Source of the DNA: Salimicrobium album
Lineage (GTDB): Bacteria > Bacillota > Bacilli > Bacillales > Halobacillaceae
NCBI RefSeq assembly: GCF_900107115.1
Contig: NZ_FNOS01000006.1
Location: 1 to 64,000, forward strand
Length of the DNA stretch: 64,000 nucleotides
Reading direction: 5' to 3'
Shown in pieces: positions 41,491 to 50,521 of this stretch (its first letter is position 1; every line of letters begins with the position of its first letter). The position numbers were made by a program, and so were the translations under genes. Under the pieces are notes generated by a model. The model saw only the letters and a list, made by a program, of their open reading frames with translations. It searched no databases and was not told where the DNA came from.

Positions 41491-42330
41491 ATGAAGAGTG
41501 CACTGGTATTCCAGTCTGATTTCGGCATAAGTGACGGTGCTGTCAGTGCTATGTACGGAGTGGCCCATTCCGTTGATGAACAGCTGCAGCTATTTACGCT
41601 GACGCACGAGATTCCGGCTTTTCACATATGGGAGGCATCGTACCGGCTGTGGCAGACAGCAGGATACTGGAAAAAGGGGACCGTGTTCGTATCCGTCGTT
41701 GATCCGGGCGTCGGTTCTAAGCGTAAAAGCGTTGTAGCAAAAACTGCAGACGGCCATTACATAGTAACTCCGGACAATGGGACACTCACCCATATTCATG
41801 AGGCGGAAACGATCGTGGAGCTGCGGGAGATTGATGAGCAGACAAATCGTCTGCCGAATTCCGGGGAGAGCTACACGTTTCACGGAAGAGACATTTACGC
41901 CTACACAGGTGCGCGGCTTTCCTCAGGTACGATTACTTACGAAGATGTGGGTCCGTTGTTACCTGCAGATTCCTTTATTTCTCTCCCTCTTCATTATCCG
42001 GAGGCCGACGGAGAAAAGATTGAAGGTACGGTGGATATTCTTGATATCCAGTTTGGGAATCTGTGGACGAATGTGCCGCGGGAAGCGTTTCATCAACTGG
42101 GTATTACTCACGGGGATTCCGTGGAAGTTACGATCGAACACGGGCGACGGCAGCATTTTCACCAGCTGATGACGTTCGGTCATTCATTTGCGGATACGCA
42201 TAAAGGAGAGCCTCTCGTATACATCAATTCCCTTGACCGTCTTGCTGTAGCGATCAATCAGGGTTCTTTCGCAAAAGCCTACGATGTGGGCACGGGGCCG
42301 GACTGGCATATTCTTTTCAGGAAGTTGTAG
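41491..42330 (+). CDS. SAM hydroxide adenosyltransferase (DUF62 family)
   Basis: A 279-residue enzyme of the family that splits S-adenosylmethionine with water into adenosine and methionine. VFQSDFGISDGAVSAMYG, VVDPGVGS, VTPDNGTLTH and TFHGRDIYA are its active-site blocks; the C-terminal domain is a small beta barrel. The start follows AAGAGGAGGG. It is a single gene here. Confidence 0.88.
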   Translation: MKSALVFQSDFGISDGAVSAMYGVAHSVDEQLQLFTLTHEIPAFHIWEASYRLWQTAGYWKKGTVFVSVVDPGVGSKRKSVVAKTADGHYIVTPDNGTLTHIHEAETIVELREIDEQTNRLPNSGESYTFHGRDIYAYTGARLSSGTITYEDVGPLLPADSFISLPLHYPEADGEKIEGTVDILDIQFGNLWTNVPREAFHQLGITHGDSVEVTIEHGRRQHFHQLMTFGHSFADTHKGEPLVYINSLDRLAVAINQGSFAKAYDVGTGPDWHILFRKL

Positions 42331-42356
42331 GTTGAAAGGTGTAGTAAAATGGGTAT
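42331..42356 (+). promoter_or_regulatory. Sigma-B-type promoter of the aldo/keto reductase gene
   Basis: GTTGAA (42331-42336), 14 bases, GGGTAT (42351-42356); AGG precedes the -35 as in the consensus. The start codon is 31 bases downstream of the -10. Confidence 0.7.
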
Positions 42357-42386
42357 AGTGAAACAAAGAGAGAGGGGAGATTTTAC

Positions 42387-43211
42387 ATGAATTACGTACA
42401 GCTACATAACGATGTGTCGATGCCGCAGCTTGGATTCGGACTCTGGCAGGTAGAAACGAAAGATGCGGAACCGGCAGTAACGAAAGCACTTCAGACCGGC
42501 TACCGCTCCATTGACACGGCAGCCATTTACGGGAACGAAGGTCAGGTAGGAGAAGCGATTGCCAAAAGCGATATCCCGAGAGAAGAATTGTTCATTACGA
42601 CCAAAGTCTGGAACAGTAATCACGGGTACGAAAAAACGCTTGAGGCTTTTGAAGAGAGTCTTATTAAACTGGGCACCGACTACGTGGATCTTTATCTCAT
42701 TCACTGGCCGACTCCGGAGTATGACGACTACGTGGAAACCTATAAAGCGATGGAGAAGCTTCAGAAGGAAGGGAAGGCCCGGGCGATAGGTGTGTGCAAC
42801 TTTGATATAAGTCATATGCAGCGTCTTCTTGATGAATGTGACGTGAAACCTGCGGTGAACCAGGTGGAATGCCATCCTTACCTTGCACAAAAAGATATTA
42901 AAGACTTCTGTGAGGAACACGGTATTCAAATGGAAGCATGGAGTCCTATTATGCAGGGCGGAGAAGTGCTTGAGAATCATTATGTGCAGGAGATAGCTAA
43001 AAATCATGATAAAACAGGAGCTCAGGTTATTCTGCGCTGGCATTTGCAGAACAACCGGGTAGTTATCCCGAAATCGGTGACCCCTTCCCGTATCGAAGAG
43101 AACTTTGATGTCTTCGATTTCGAACTGACGCAGGACGAGATGGAGAAACTGGACAGTCTGGACAGCGGTACGAGACTCGGACCGCGTCCTGCCGATATGA
43201 ATGTAAAATAA
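42387..43211 (+). CDS. Aldo/keto reductase (YvgN-like)
   Basis: A 274-residue NADPH-dependent carbonyl reductase. The catalytic tetrad is Asp43, Tyr48, Lys73 and His106, and IPKSVTPSRIEEN binds the cofactor. The closest known group reduces methylglyoxal and similar aldehydes. The start follows AGAGGGGAG. It probably detoxifies carbonyls under general stress, given its sigma-B-type promoter. Confidence 0.92.
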   Translation: MNYVQLHNDVSMPQLGFGLWQVETKDAEPAVTKALQTGYRSIDTAAIYGNEGQVGEAIAKSDIPREELFITTKVWNSNHGYEKTLEAFEESLIKLGTDYVDLYLIHWPTPEYDDYVETYKAMEKLQKEGKARAIGVCNFDISHMQRLLDECDVKPAVNQVECHPYLAQKDIKDFCEEHGIQMEAWSPIMQGGEVLENHYVQEIAKNHDKTGAQVILRWHLQNNRVVIPKSVTPSRIEENFDVFDFELTQDEMEKLDSLDSGTRLGPRPADMNVK

Positions 43212-43225
43212 TGTACGAGGTGGAC

Positions 43226-43254
43226 AACGCGGGCGAGACGGCCCGCGTTTTTTA
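43226..43254 (+). terminator. Terminator after the aldo/keto reductase gene
   Basis: AACGCGGGC pairs with GCCCGCGTT over GAGACG, followed by T. Confidence 0.9.
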
Positions 43255-43354
43255 TGGAAAAAATTATATGACGAAATAACGCGGTCCGAAAATCTGATAT
43301 ACTTGAATAAGCAGAACCGGAATGGAGTCCGGGTGACGGAAGGAAGGTGTTTTC

Positions 43355-43951
43355 ATGATTTTACATAAGAATGAATTCAATGATCACGATATGGGGAAGC
43401 TTGTGAAAGGGGCTATCGTTCCGAGGCCGATCGCCTGGGTTTCCTCCATGGATGGAAACGGAAGAAAAAACCTTGCCCCCTTCAGCTTTTTTACGGTAGC
43501 TTCGATGGACCCGCTGACGCTTGCCATCTCCGTCGGCGAACGGGAAAGGGAGAAAGATACGGCCTTCAATATAAAAGAAACGGAAGAGTTTGTAGTGAAC
43601 ATCGTGTCCGAATCGCTGGCGAACGCCATGCACGAAACGAGCAGGTATTACAGCGCGGAAGAAGATGAATTCGAAGTGGCGGGTATTACGGAAGCGGAAA
43701 GTGTTTACGTCCGTCCGCCGCGCGTCATGGCTTCTCCGGTGAGTTTCGAGTGCAGGCTGACGCAGGTAATGGAAATAGGTACATCGAATCTGATTCTGGG
43801 AGAAGTCATCGGCTATCATTTACGAGATGATATTTATATGGAGAAGGATAAAGTGGATCCTCATAAGCTTCAGGCTGTCGGCCGCATGGCTGGGGATTAC
43901 ACTTTCGTACGGGACTTTTTTCCGTTGCCAACCGATCAGCTTCCGGAATAA
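43355..43951 (+). CDS. Flavin reductase-like FMN-binding protein
   Basis: A 198-residue split-barrel flavoprotein. VPRPIAWVSSMDGNGRKNLAPFSFFTVASMDP is the FMN-binding core of the flavin reductase-like group. It may supply reduced flavin to a monooxygenase, but no partner is adjacent. The photoreceptor gene starts 36 bases downstream. Confidence 0.85.
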   Translation: MILHKNEFNDHDMGKLVKGAIVPRPIAWVSSMDGNGRKNLAPFSFFTVASMDPLTLAISVGEREREKDTAFNIKETEEFVVNIVSESLANAMHETSRYYSAEEDEFEVAGITEAESVYVRPPRVMASPVSFECRLTQVMEIGTSNLILGEVIGYHLRDDIYMEKDKVDPHKLQAVGRMAGDYTFVRDFFPLPTDQLPE

Positions 43952-43987
43952 AATATATAGAAAGAACAGGACAGGAGGAGAACCATT

Positions 43988-44797
43988 ATGGATTATTATT
44001 CACTCGATGAGCTGGAAGTAATGCAGCAGAATGATTTCATCAGGGCTGCTGTGGACCGTGTGGGTGTCGGGGTCGTCATTGCTGACCCGCAACAGGTGGA
44101 CACACCGGTCGTTTACGTAAATAAAGGTTTTGAGGAACTCACGGGTTATGAGGCGAAGGACGTGCTTGGACGGAACTGCCGCTTTCTTCAGGGAGAGGAT
44201 ACAGAATCAGAAAACCTGGACAAAATCCGGGATGCACTGAAAAGCAAAGAGAATATGAAAGTGGAGCTTCGCAACTACCGCAAAGACGGATCCGAATTCT
44301 GGAATGAACTGCAGATATACACCGTGTTCATCGAAAAATTGAACCAGGATTTCTTCGTCGGAGTACAGCAGGATGTGACGAAAAGAGTGGAAGCGGAGCG
44401 TCTCGTCGGACATTATTCCACGGAAGTGAAGCGGCTTTCCACACCGATCGTACCGGTGGAAGATGGAGTGTCTATTTTGCCGCTGATCGGAAATGTGGAC
44501 GACGAACGTCTCCAGCAGATGCTTGATGCTGTCAGTAACCACGTTCAGGAAGAGAAGGAAGACTACCTGATTCTTGATTTATCCGGAGTTTCCTTCTTCA
44601 ACGAAGAAATACATATAGGAATCTATCAGCTGAACCAGCTCCTCAATCTGATGGGGACCACTCTCATACTGAGCGGTGTCACCCCGAAATTCGCTATGGG
44701 GAGCACACCTTACGCCAATTTCAGCGAGCTTTCCCTGAGAAGTTATACTTCCGTCAGGCAGGCACTTGAAAGAATCAGAAACGACATTCAGATATAA
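43988..44797 (+). CDS. ytvA: Blue-light photoreceptor, LOV-STAS (YtvA-like)
   Basis: A 269-residue protein with a LOV domain (about 15-120) whose GRNCRFLQG holds Cys64, which forms the flavin adduct in blue light. A J-alpha linker follows, then a STAS domain (about 150-262). In Bacillus YtvA acts in the stressosome to activate sigma-B. Two sigma-B-type promoters lie within 5 kb of it. The start follows ACAGGAGGAG. Confidence 0.93.
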   Translation: MDYYSLDELEVMQQNDFIRAAVDRVGVGVVIADPQQVDTPVVYVNKGFEELTGYEAKDVLGRNCRFLQGEDTESENLDKIRDALKSKENMKVELRNYRKDGSEFWNELQIYTVFIEKLNQDFFVGVQQDVTKRVEAERLVGHYSTEVKRLSTPIVPVEDGVSILPLIGNVDDERLQQMLDAVSNHVQEEKEDYLILDLSGVSFFNEEIHIGIYQLNQLLNLMGTTLILSGVTPKFAMGSTPYANFSELSLRSYTSVRQALERIRNDIQI

Positions 44798-44808
44798 CTG
44801 ATTGTTTG

Positions 44809-44848
44809 ATCGGCAGAGAGTTACCAGCTTCTCTGCCGGTCTTTTTTC
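44809..44848 (+). terminator. Terminator after the photoreceptor gene
   Basis: CGGCAGAGAG pairs with TTCTCTGCCG and six T follow. It lies between convergent genes. Confidence 0.9.
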
Positions 44849-44858
44849 ATATTCGGAA

Positions 44859-46034
44859 TTATGCGAATAAAAAGCTGCCTGTTACAACTCCAATCAGCAC
44901 TACCCCCCAGGCTGGTACTTTGAAGAAGTGAAGAAGGGAAAAGAGTGCCAGCGCCAGAGCGAAAGAAGTGTTCGAATGAATGGCACTTGTCACGACGGGA
45001 TCGTAAAAGGCGGCCAGCAGAATACCGACGACGCTTGCGTTCACTCCCATCAGCACACCCTGAAATCCCGGACGGCTCCGCAGCTCGCTGAGAAAAGGCA
45101 AAGCGGCGATCAGAAACAGGAAAGAGGGGAGAAACATGGCGATTGTCGCGACTGCCGCCCCGCTCACACCTTCAATCATGGTTCCGATATAACTTGAGAA
45201 AGTGAACAGCGGGCCTGGAACAGCCTGAGCTGCCCCGTAACCGGCGAGAAACTGATCCACATTCAGCCACCCTGACGGCACGATTTCCCGTTCAAGCATA
45301 GGGAGGACGACATGGCCGCCTCCGAATACGAGAGAACCGACGCGGAAGAAGGTATCGAATAGTTGTATAAGAATGTGCTCTGTCTGCCGTGCAAGGACGG
45401 GCAGTACCAGAAGGAGGGAGACAAGCAGAGCAAGAGCGCCTGCACCCGCTTTTTTCGAAAAAGTGACGGGGAAGGGGGCGGCGTTTGTATCTGCTATTTT
45501 TTTGAACAGAAATCTTCCGGCTATCCCTGCCACCCCTATGATCCCGAGCTGCATCCACGCGAACGGGAAAAGAAGCATAAAACAGGCCGCTATTATTGCA
45601 ATCGTCTGCCTTTTCGAATCCGGCGTCAGTTTTTTTCCGAGCCCGATCAGAGCGTGCAGCACGACGGCGACAGCCACCACTTTTAAACTATGGATGAACG
45701 GAGCATCCGCCAGTTGGAAATTCTGATACAAAAGCGCAAATAGCACCAGAATAATCACGGATGGCAGTGTGAACCCGAGCCAGCTGATAATACCGCCGGC
45801 GAGTCCCCCTCGCAGCATGCCGATGGATATTCCTACCTGACTGGAAGCAGGGCCGGGGAGAAACTGACAGAGGGCGATGATGTCGGCATACGTCTTATCG
45901 TCAAGCCATTTTCTCCGGTCGATGTACTCTTCTTTAAAGTACGCGAGATGAGCGACAGGGCCGCCGAACGAAGTAAGCCCGAGACGAATGGATGATTTCA
46001 TTATCTCAAAGAGATGTCTGTTATTGTTCTTCAT
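44859..46034 (-). CDS. chrA: Chromate transporter ChrA, two-domain form
   Basis: A 391-residue membrane protein of the long CHR family. Two homologous halves each contain the motifs: FGGPVAHL and FLPGPASSQVG in the first, FGGGHVVLPMLE and AVPGPLFTFSSYIG in the second. About ten membrane segments. It expels chromate in characterised members. It is transcribed away from the Fur-box gene. Confidence 0.92.
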   Translation of the reverse strand: MKNNNRHLFEIMKSSIRLGLTSFGGPVAHLAYFKEEYIDRRKWLDDKTYADIIALCQFLPGPASSQVGISIGMLRGGLAGGIISWLGFTLPSVIILVLFALLYQNFQLADAPFIHSLKVVAVAVVLHALIGLGKKLTPDSKRQTIAIIAACFMLLFPFAWMQLGIIGVAGIAGRFLFKKIADTNAAPFPVTFSKKAGAGALALLVSLLLVLPVLARQTEHILIQLFDTFFRVGSLVFGGGHVVLPMLEREIVPSGWLNVDQFLAGYGAAQAVPGPLFTFSSYIGTMIEGVSGAAVATIAMFLPSFLFLIAALPFLSELRSRPGFQGVLMGVNASVVGILLAAFYDPVVTSAIHSNTSFALALALFSLLHFFKVPAWGVVLIGVVTGSFLFA

Positions 46035-46147
46035 ATTGAAAAAAGCTCCTCTCGAGACCGCTTTTATTAGAAAAAAGAAAGTACGGGATTTTCTCCTTCC
46101 CAGGAGGTCAATCTACAATATACGTTGTTGGGTGGACACCGTCAACA

Positions 46148-46191
46148 TTGTAAAACGGTAACATTTTGTTTAAAATTGAAAATAATTATCA
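46148..46191 (+). promoter_or_regulatory. Promoter with Fur box
   Basis: TTGTAA (46148-46153) and TAAAAT (46171-46176) are 17 bases apart. TGAAAATAATTATCA (46177-46191) matches the 7-1-7 Fur consensus at 14 of 15 positions and covers the transcription start. Iron repression of the two-gene unit downstream is strongly implied. Confidence 0.85.
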
Positions 46192-46214
46192 ATAAGAATC
46201 GGAGGCGTTGAGAT

Positions 46215-47207
46215 ATGAAAGATGTGATTGTAATCGGCGGAGGAACAAGCGGACTTTATGCCGCTTACTACAGCTGTATGAGAAATATGGACACGCTGGT
46301 GCTCGAGTACCAAGAGGAAACGGGAGGAAAAGCGAAAGTATTCTATCCGGAGAAAGAGCTGTATGACGTTCCCGGCTTCAACGGAATCACGGGGGAGGAC
46401 TTTGTTTTTGAAACGCAGAAACAGGCGGAACTGCTGGCTCCGGAAATAGAGACGGATGTCATCGTCGAAAATCTGGAAGAAAAAGAAGACAGTGTCGTCG
46501 TAAAGACGAATAAAGGCGATTACGAAGCTCTCAGCGTCATCCTCGCTTCCGGACTCGGAGCGTATGACACGGTACCGCTGCCTCTTCAGAAAAGGGAAGA
46601 ATTCGAGCCTTACTCCATCCACTATACGCTTGAAAATCGGAAACGCTTCAAAAACAAGCGGATTGCCGTATATTCCAACTTCCGTATCGGAATCGACTGG
46701 GCCCTGACAATGGAAAAAGAGGGAGCGGCCGCTGTCAGCTTGATCAACCGGGATGAAACATTCCGGGCGGTTTATGAGCACGATGAAGAACAGCTCGCTG
46801 CATCTTCCGTGAATGTATTCCGTAATACGGAAATCGACGATCTCGAAGGAGAATCGGGAGCTCTCATGCGTATTCATCTTTCCAATGGGGAAAGTATCGA
46901 AGCGGACCACCTTCTTGTATATGAAGGGGTAAGCATAGGTAAAAGTGTATACAAAGACTGGGGACTCGAAGTGGAAAAAGGAAGAGTGACTGTGGATACA
47001 GAAATGAAAACGAGCGGAGCCCGGGTATTTGCGTGCGGAGATGCTGCCTATTACCCTGGGAAAACGATGCTTCTCGCTTCGGGGATGTCCGAAGCCATGA
47101 CAGCTGTGAACAGTGTGAAACAGCTGCTGAATCCGAAAGCTCCCCCTCAAGTTTACAGTACGGTCGTTTATAAACACCATAAGCCCGGGGAGGATATGGA
47201 CGAATGA
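46215..47207 (+). CDS. Ferredoxin-NADP reductase-like flavoprotein (YcgT-type), Fur-box gene
   Basis: A 330-residue protein of the thioredoxin-reductase-like ferredoxin reductase group. FAD binding is intact (VIGGGTSGLYAAYY, and the late FACGDAAYYPGK), and there is no CxxC pair. At the place of the second nucleotide motif, normally GGGDSAVDWA, it reads YSNFRIGIDWA, so the glycine-rich turn for NAD(P)H is lost. The Bacillus homologue YcgT is in the Fur regulon, and a strong Fur box precedes this gene. The next gene overlaps it by four bases. Confidence 0.85.
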   Translation: MKDVIVIGGGTSGLYAAYYSCMRNMDTLVLEYQEETGGKAKVFYPEKELYDVPGFNGITGEDFVFETQKQAELLAPEIETDVIVENLEEKEDSVVVKTNKGDYEALSVILASGLGAYDTVPLPLQKREEFEPYSIHYTLENRKRFKNKRIAVYSNFRIGIDWALTMEKEGAAAVSLINRDETFRAVYEHDEEQLAASSVNVFRNTEIDDLEGESGALMRIHLSNGESIEADHLLVYEGVSIGKSVYKDWGLEVEKGRVTVDTEMKTSGARVFACGDAAYYPGKTMLLASGMSEAMTAVNSVKQLLNPKAPPQVYSTVVYKHHKPGEDMDE

Positions 47208-47773
47208 CATCGATCTGTCTCGTACGACACGGAGAAACAATGTGGAACAGGGAAAAGAAACTTCAGGGAGGTACGGATATCCCGCTGAACTATACGGGGG
47301 TAGAGCAGGCGAAACTGTGCCGGGACTACCTGAGAGACGATGAATGGGACGTATTGGTGACAAGCCCGCTGGAAAGAGCGAAGCACACCGCTGAAATAAT
47401 CGGGGAGGGGCATAATCTTCCCCTTACAGTCATGGAAGAATTACGGGAGCGCCACTTCGGGGAAGCCGAAGGAATGCGTGAAGAGGAAAGGCTGGCCGCA
47501 TATCCGGACAAACAGTACCCCGGTCAGGAAGACAAGGAGGTTTTCATAAATCGGGTGATGACGGGTGTGCATCGCCTGACTGAAGAATTTCCGGATCGCC
47601 GCGTGCTGCTTGTTGCCCACGGCGCGGTTATTAACGCTATACTGACGGAAATCTCCGGTGGGAAAATCGGAGCCGATCGCTTTAAGCTTCTGAACGGATG
47701 CCTCACGAATATCGAATTTATGGAAGGGGTCTGGAAAGTCCACGATTACAATCAGGTCACTCATCTTTCCTGA
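47204..47773 (+). CDS. Histidine phosphatase-family protein
   Basis: A 189-residue enzyme of the phosphoglycerate-mutase-like fold. VRHGET holds the phosphorylated His9, and VAHGAVINA the second histidine; RERHFGEAEG is the usual proton-donor region. It removes phosphate from a small molecule, identity unknown. The ATGA overlap ties its translation to the flavoprotein, so it is probably made under iron limitation too. Confidence 0.88.
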   Translation: MTSICLVRHGETMWNREKKLQGGTDIPLNYTGVEQAKLCRDYLRDDEWDVLVTSPLERAKHTAEIIGEGHNLPLTVMEELRERHFGEAEGMREEERLAAYPDKQYPGQEDKEVFINRVMTGVHRLTEEFPDRRVLLVAHGAVINAILTEISGGKIGADRFKLLNGCLTNIEFMEGVWKVHDYNQVTHLS

Positions 47774-47843
47774 ATGTCTCTTCGTAAAAATTTCCGGGGA
47801 AATAAATTATTCCTTAAAGGCTTGAGGATGGGAAAATATAGGA

Positions 47844-47879
47844 AAAGGATACTGGCGTATGGCCAGTATCCTTTTTTTG
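47844..47879 (+). terminator. Terminator after the phosphatase gene
   Basis: AAGGATACTGGC pairs with GCCAGTATCCTT, followed by seven T and then an unusual run of seven G. Positions 47890-47984 show nothing further. Confidence 0.88.
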
Positions 47880-47984
47880 GGGGGGCGGACTCAACTTATT
47901 GAACCGCCGCATACGATGTCATACTTACGATGCGGGGAGGTCGGACACCTTCTTCTGCTCCACGGCAGCTCCTCCCGACAGACT

Positions 47985-48941
47985 TTATTTAAACGAATAC
48001 GTAATATAGCTGTGATATCTCTCCCGCGAAGCTGCGATCACACTGGGAAACCCTTCGTGGTGCAAGGCTGCCGGGTGTGCCTGGGCTTCAAAACAAACGC
48101 CTGCGTATTTTTGGGAGGGTCCGTTGTTTAATGCAAGCCCGGCATCAAGGCCATTGGCAGTGTACAACACCATGCCGGGTTGATTTGTGCGGATCTCCAT
48201 ATTTCGTCCGGAGCTCTGTTCCGATACTTTTATCGTTTTCTCTTTCCCAAGAACAAAATAATGATCGTAACCGTTACCGACAGTTTTTTGCTGGGCTGTG
48301 TCCGGTTTTAGCCCCTCTCCAATCGATCGGCCGTTTCTGAAATCAAAAGGTGTTCCAGTCGTCTCCATTAATCTGCCGGTCGGTATAAGTTCCTCGTCGA
48401 GTTCGGCGAAATGATCGCTTTCAAATTCGACATGGTGATTGTGCACCGTTTCTCTTCTGTTTCCGCTTAAATTGAAATACGTATGGTTTGTCATAGCGAC
48501 CGGAGTGTCCTGGTCAGAACTCGCCCCGTAGCTGAGCGTCAGTTCATTAGCATTGTTCAGAGTATACGTAATCGATACATCCAGATTACCCGGGTAGCCT
48601 TCTTCCATATGTGTGCTTGTTCGATTTAAAATAAGCTTGGCTTCATTTTTCGACTGAAACGTTTCTGCATCCCAAACCATCTGATGAAAGCCGTTAGAGC
48701 CACCATGCAGATGATGGTTACCTTCATTATTCGTCAATACATAGGAATTATCGTTGAGCTGGAAGCTGCTGTTTTTGATTCTCCCGGCCACACGTCCGAT
48801 CTGGGCTCCTAAATAATTAGCATTATCAGCATAGTCTGCATAATTTTTATACCCGAGGACAACATTTTCGGTTCTTCCGTGCCGGTCCGGAACCATGAGT
48901 TTTGTAATAATTCCGCCATAGTTCAGTATAGAAACCGACAT
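47985..48941 (-). CDS. galM: Aldose 1-epimerase (galactose mutarotase), frame-broken at its 5' end
   Basis: This enzyme interconverts alpha and beta galactose. The 318 residues from the internal Met at 48941 hold the family motifs, including NYLGAQIGRVAGRI, GNHHLHGG, TNHTYFNLSG and the final FEAQAHPAALHH with the catalytic glutamate. Normal GalM has about 25 more N-terminal residues. These are encoded directly upstream, but a stop codon precedes them in this frame and no start exists; see the entry at 48942-49017. It is the last gene of galK-galE-galT-galM. Confidence 0.85.
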   Translation of the reverse strand: MSVSILNYGGIITKLMVPDRHGRTENVVLGYKNYADYADNANYLGAQIGRVAGRIKNSSFQLNDNSYVLTNNEGNHHLHGGSNGFHQMVWDAETFQSKNEAKLILNRTSTHMEEGYPGNLDVSITYTLNNANELTLSYGASSDQDTPVAMTNHTYFNLSGNRRETVHNHHVEFESDHFAELDEELIPTGRLMETTGTPFDFRNGRSIGEGLKPDTAQQKTVGNGYDHYFVLGKEKTIKVSEQSSGRNMEIRTNQPGMVLYTANGLDAGLALNNGPSQKYAGVCFEAQAHPAALHHEGFPSVIAASRERYHSYITYSFK

Positions 48942-49017
48942 ACCATGATCATTTTCGAGGGTATACTCCTTCCAATCGCCGTATATATCATCCTTTGCGA
49001 TATACAGTTTTCTTCAC
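48942..49017 (-). other. Out-of-frame 5' end of galM
   Basis: Read in the galM frame, this stretch encodes KLYIAKDDIYGDWKEYTL and joins straight to the epimerase. The natural start is GTG at 49017, 13 bases after galT, but four A (T at 49008-49011 on the plus strand) put it one base out of frame. Three A would give Met-Lys-Lys-Leu-Tyr-Ile. Confidence 0.75.
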
Positions 49018-49030
49018 CTGCCCGTCTGTT

Positions 49031-50506
49031 TTACAGTGTGTTAATAAAACGCTTGAATGTTGATTCATCCTTGAACACACCGGCATCTTCCAGTACTTTT
49101 GAAAATTTAATCCCAAGTTCTTTCTGCAAGACGTTTTCCGCTTTAGTAGTGTCATTAAGTGTACCGTATTTTTGTTTAATGGTTTGCGCCCACGCTTCGT
49201 GATAGTCTGCCACATTGCCTGGTTCTCCCAGGAGGAATGATTTGATTTCAGTGAATTCCTCTTTCAACCTTGCCGGGAGGACGGCGAGACCCATTACCTC
49301 AATCAGCCCAATGTTCTCTTTTTTAATATGGTGGACGTCAGCATGAGGATGGAAGATACCCGATGGATGCTCTTCAGATGTTCGATTGTTGCGCAAAACC
49401 AGATCAAGCTCATAAACGCCGTTCCGCATTCGTGCTATTGGTGTGATAGTGTTGTGTGGAGTGTTGCCGGAAAAAGCTTTAATCGCTGCCGACTCATCCG
49501 AGTAATCTTTCCACGTTTGTAGAATATGGTCGGCCGCACCAAGCAACTGTTCTTTTTCCATACTTTTTAACCGTATGACTGATAAAGGCCAATGCAGCAC
49601 GTGGGCAGAAACTTCGGCAAAATCGGTAAGCGAAAAAGAAAATGCTTCTTTTGCGTCGGTCATAGCGAACCTGTATCTGCCACCCTGAAAATGATCATGC
49701 GTTAAAATAGACCCGCCGACAATCGGAAGATCGGCATTCGATCCGATAAAATAATGCGGGAATTTTTCGATGAATGCGAGCAGTTGTGCGAATGTCTTCT
49801 TATTAATTTTCATGTCCCGGTGTTCTTCGGCGAGCACTATACTATGTTCGTTGTAATAAACGTATGGCGAGTATTGGAGATACCAGTTTTCCCCGAGCAG
49901 TGGAACCTCGATAACCCGATGATTGGCACGGGCCGGATAACCGGTTCGACCGACGTATCCTTCATTTTCAACACAAAGAACGCATTTCGGATAGTCAACT
50001 TGCTGTTTGTTTTCGCGTTCCCGTCTGATCTGCTCCGGATCTTTTTCAGGCTTCGACAAATTAATGGTAATATCGAGCTCTCCATACTCCGTGGTGGCCG
50101 TGAAATGGATGTTTTTGTTGATACGCTTCATCTGAATATAATTACTGTTTTTGCTGAGCTCATAAAAGTAATCCGTGGCCCTGGCCGGGTTTTGTGCGTA
50201 TTTTTCCTGAAAAATAGCATTAATGGTTGATGGGCGGGCAACGAGACAATTCATGATATTTGCTGCCAGGATTTCTTTCTCGTCAAAAACGTCATCGATG
50301 ACGTGGTTCCGGACGGCGTAAGCTACCAGTTGATCAAGTATATCCGGGATGCTGTCGTCATTGTGCAAGGAGGGGGCTGCAGCTGTCTCTCCTTTCAGAT
50401 TAAGCAAATACATGATTTGGTTACGTGCATAGATCCGGTCTGCTTGTTCAATTAACCCGACTTCCGTCGCTTTATGAATCAGTTTCTCAAGATGCTGGTA
50501 AACCAT
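49031..50506 (-). CDS. galT: UDP-glucose-hexose-1-phosphate uridylyltransferase, type 2
   Basis: A 491-residue GalT of the long Gram-positive class. It exchanges UMP between UDP-glucose and galactose-1-phosphate in the Leloir pathway. TRTSEE- and HPHADVHH-like segments and ILTHDHFQGG hold the histidines of the active site. The gene lies 15 bases after galE. Confidence 0.94.
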   Translation of the reverse strand: MVYQHLEKLIHKATEVGLIEQADRIYARNQIMYLLNLKGETAAAPSLHNDDSIPDILDQLVAYAVRNHVIDDVFDEKEILAANIMNCLVARPSTINAIFQEKYAQNPARATDYFYELSKNSNYIQMKRINKNIHFTATTEYGELDITINLSKPEKDPEQIRRERENKQQVDYPKCVLCVENEGYVGRTGYPARANHRVIEVPLLGENWYLQYSPYVYYNEHSIVLAEEHRDMKINKKTFAQLLAFIEKFPHYFIGSNADLPIVGGSILTHDHFQGGRYRFAMTDAKEAFSFSLTDFAEVSAHVLHWPLSVIRLKSMEKEQLLGAADHILQTWKDYSDESAAIKAFSGNTPHNTITPIARMRNGVYELDLVLRNNRTSEEHPSGIFHPHADVHHIKKENIGLIEVMGLAVLPARLKEEFTEIKSFLLGEPGNVADYHEAWAQTIKQKYGTLNDTTKAENVLQKELGIKFSKVLEDAGVFKDESTFKRFINTL

Positions 50507-50521
50507 GTTTATCTGCTCCTC

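Noticed and set aside
46170-47363. 397-codon minus-strand frame opposite the flavoprotein and phosphatase
   Set aside because: Composition and position mark it as a shadow of the plus-strand genes, and it would cover the Fur box.
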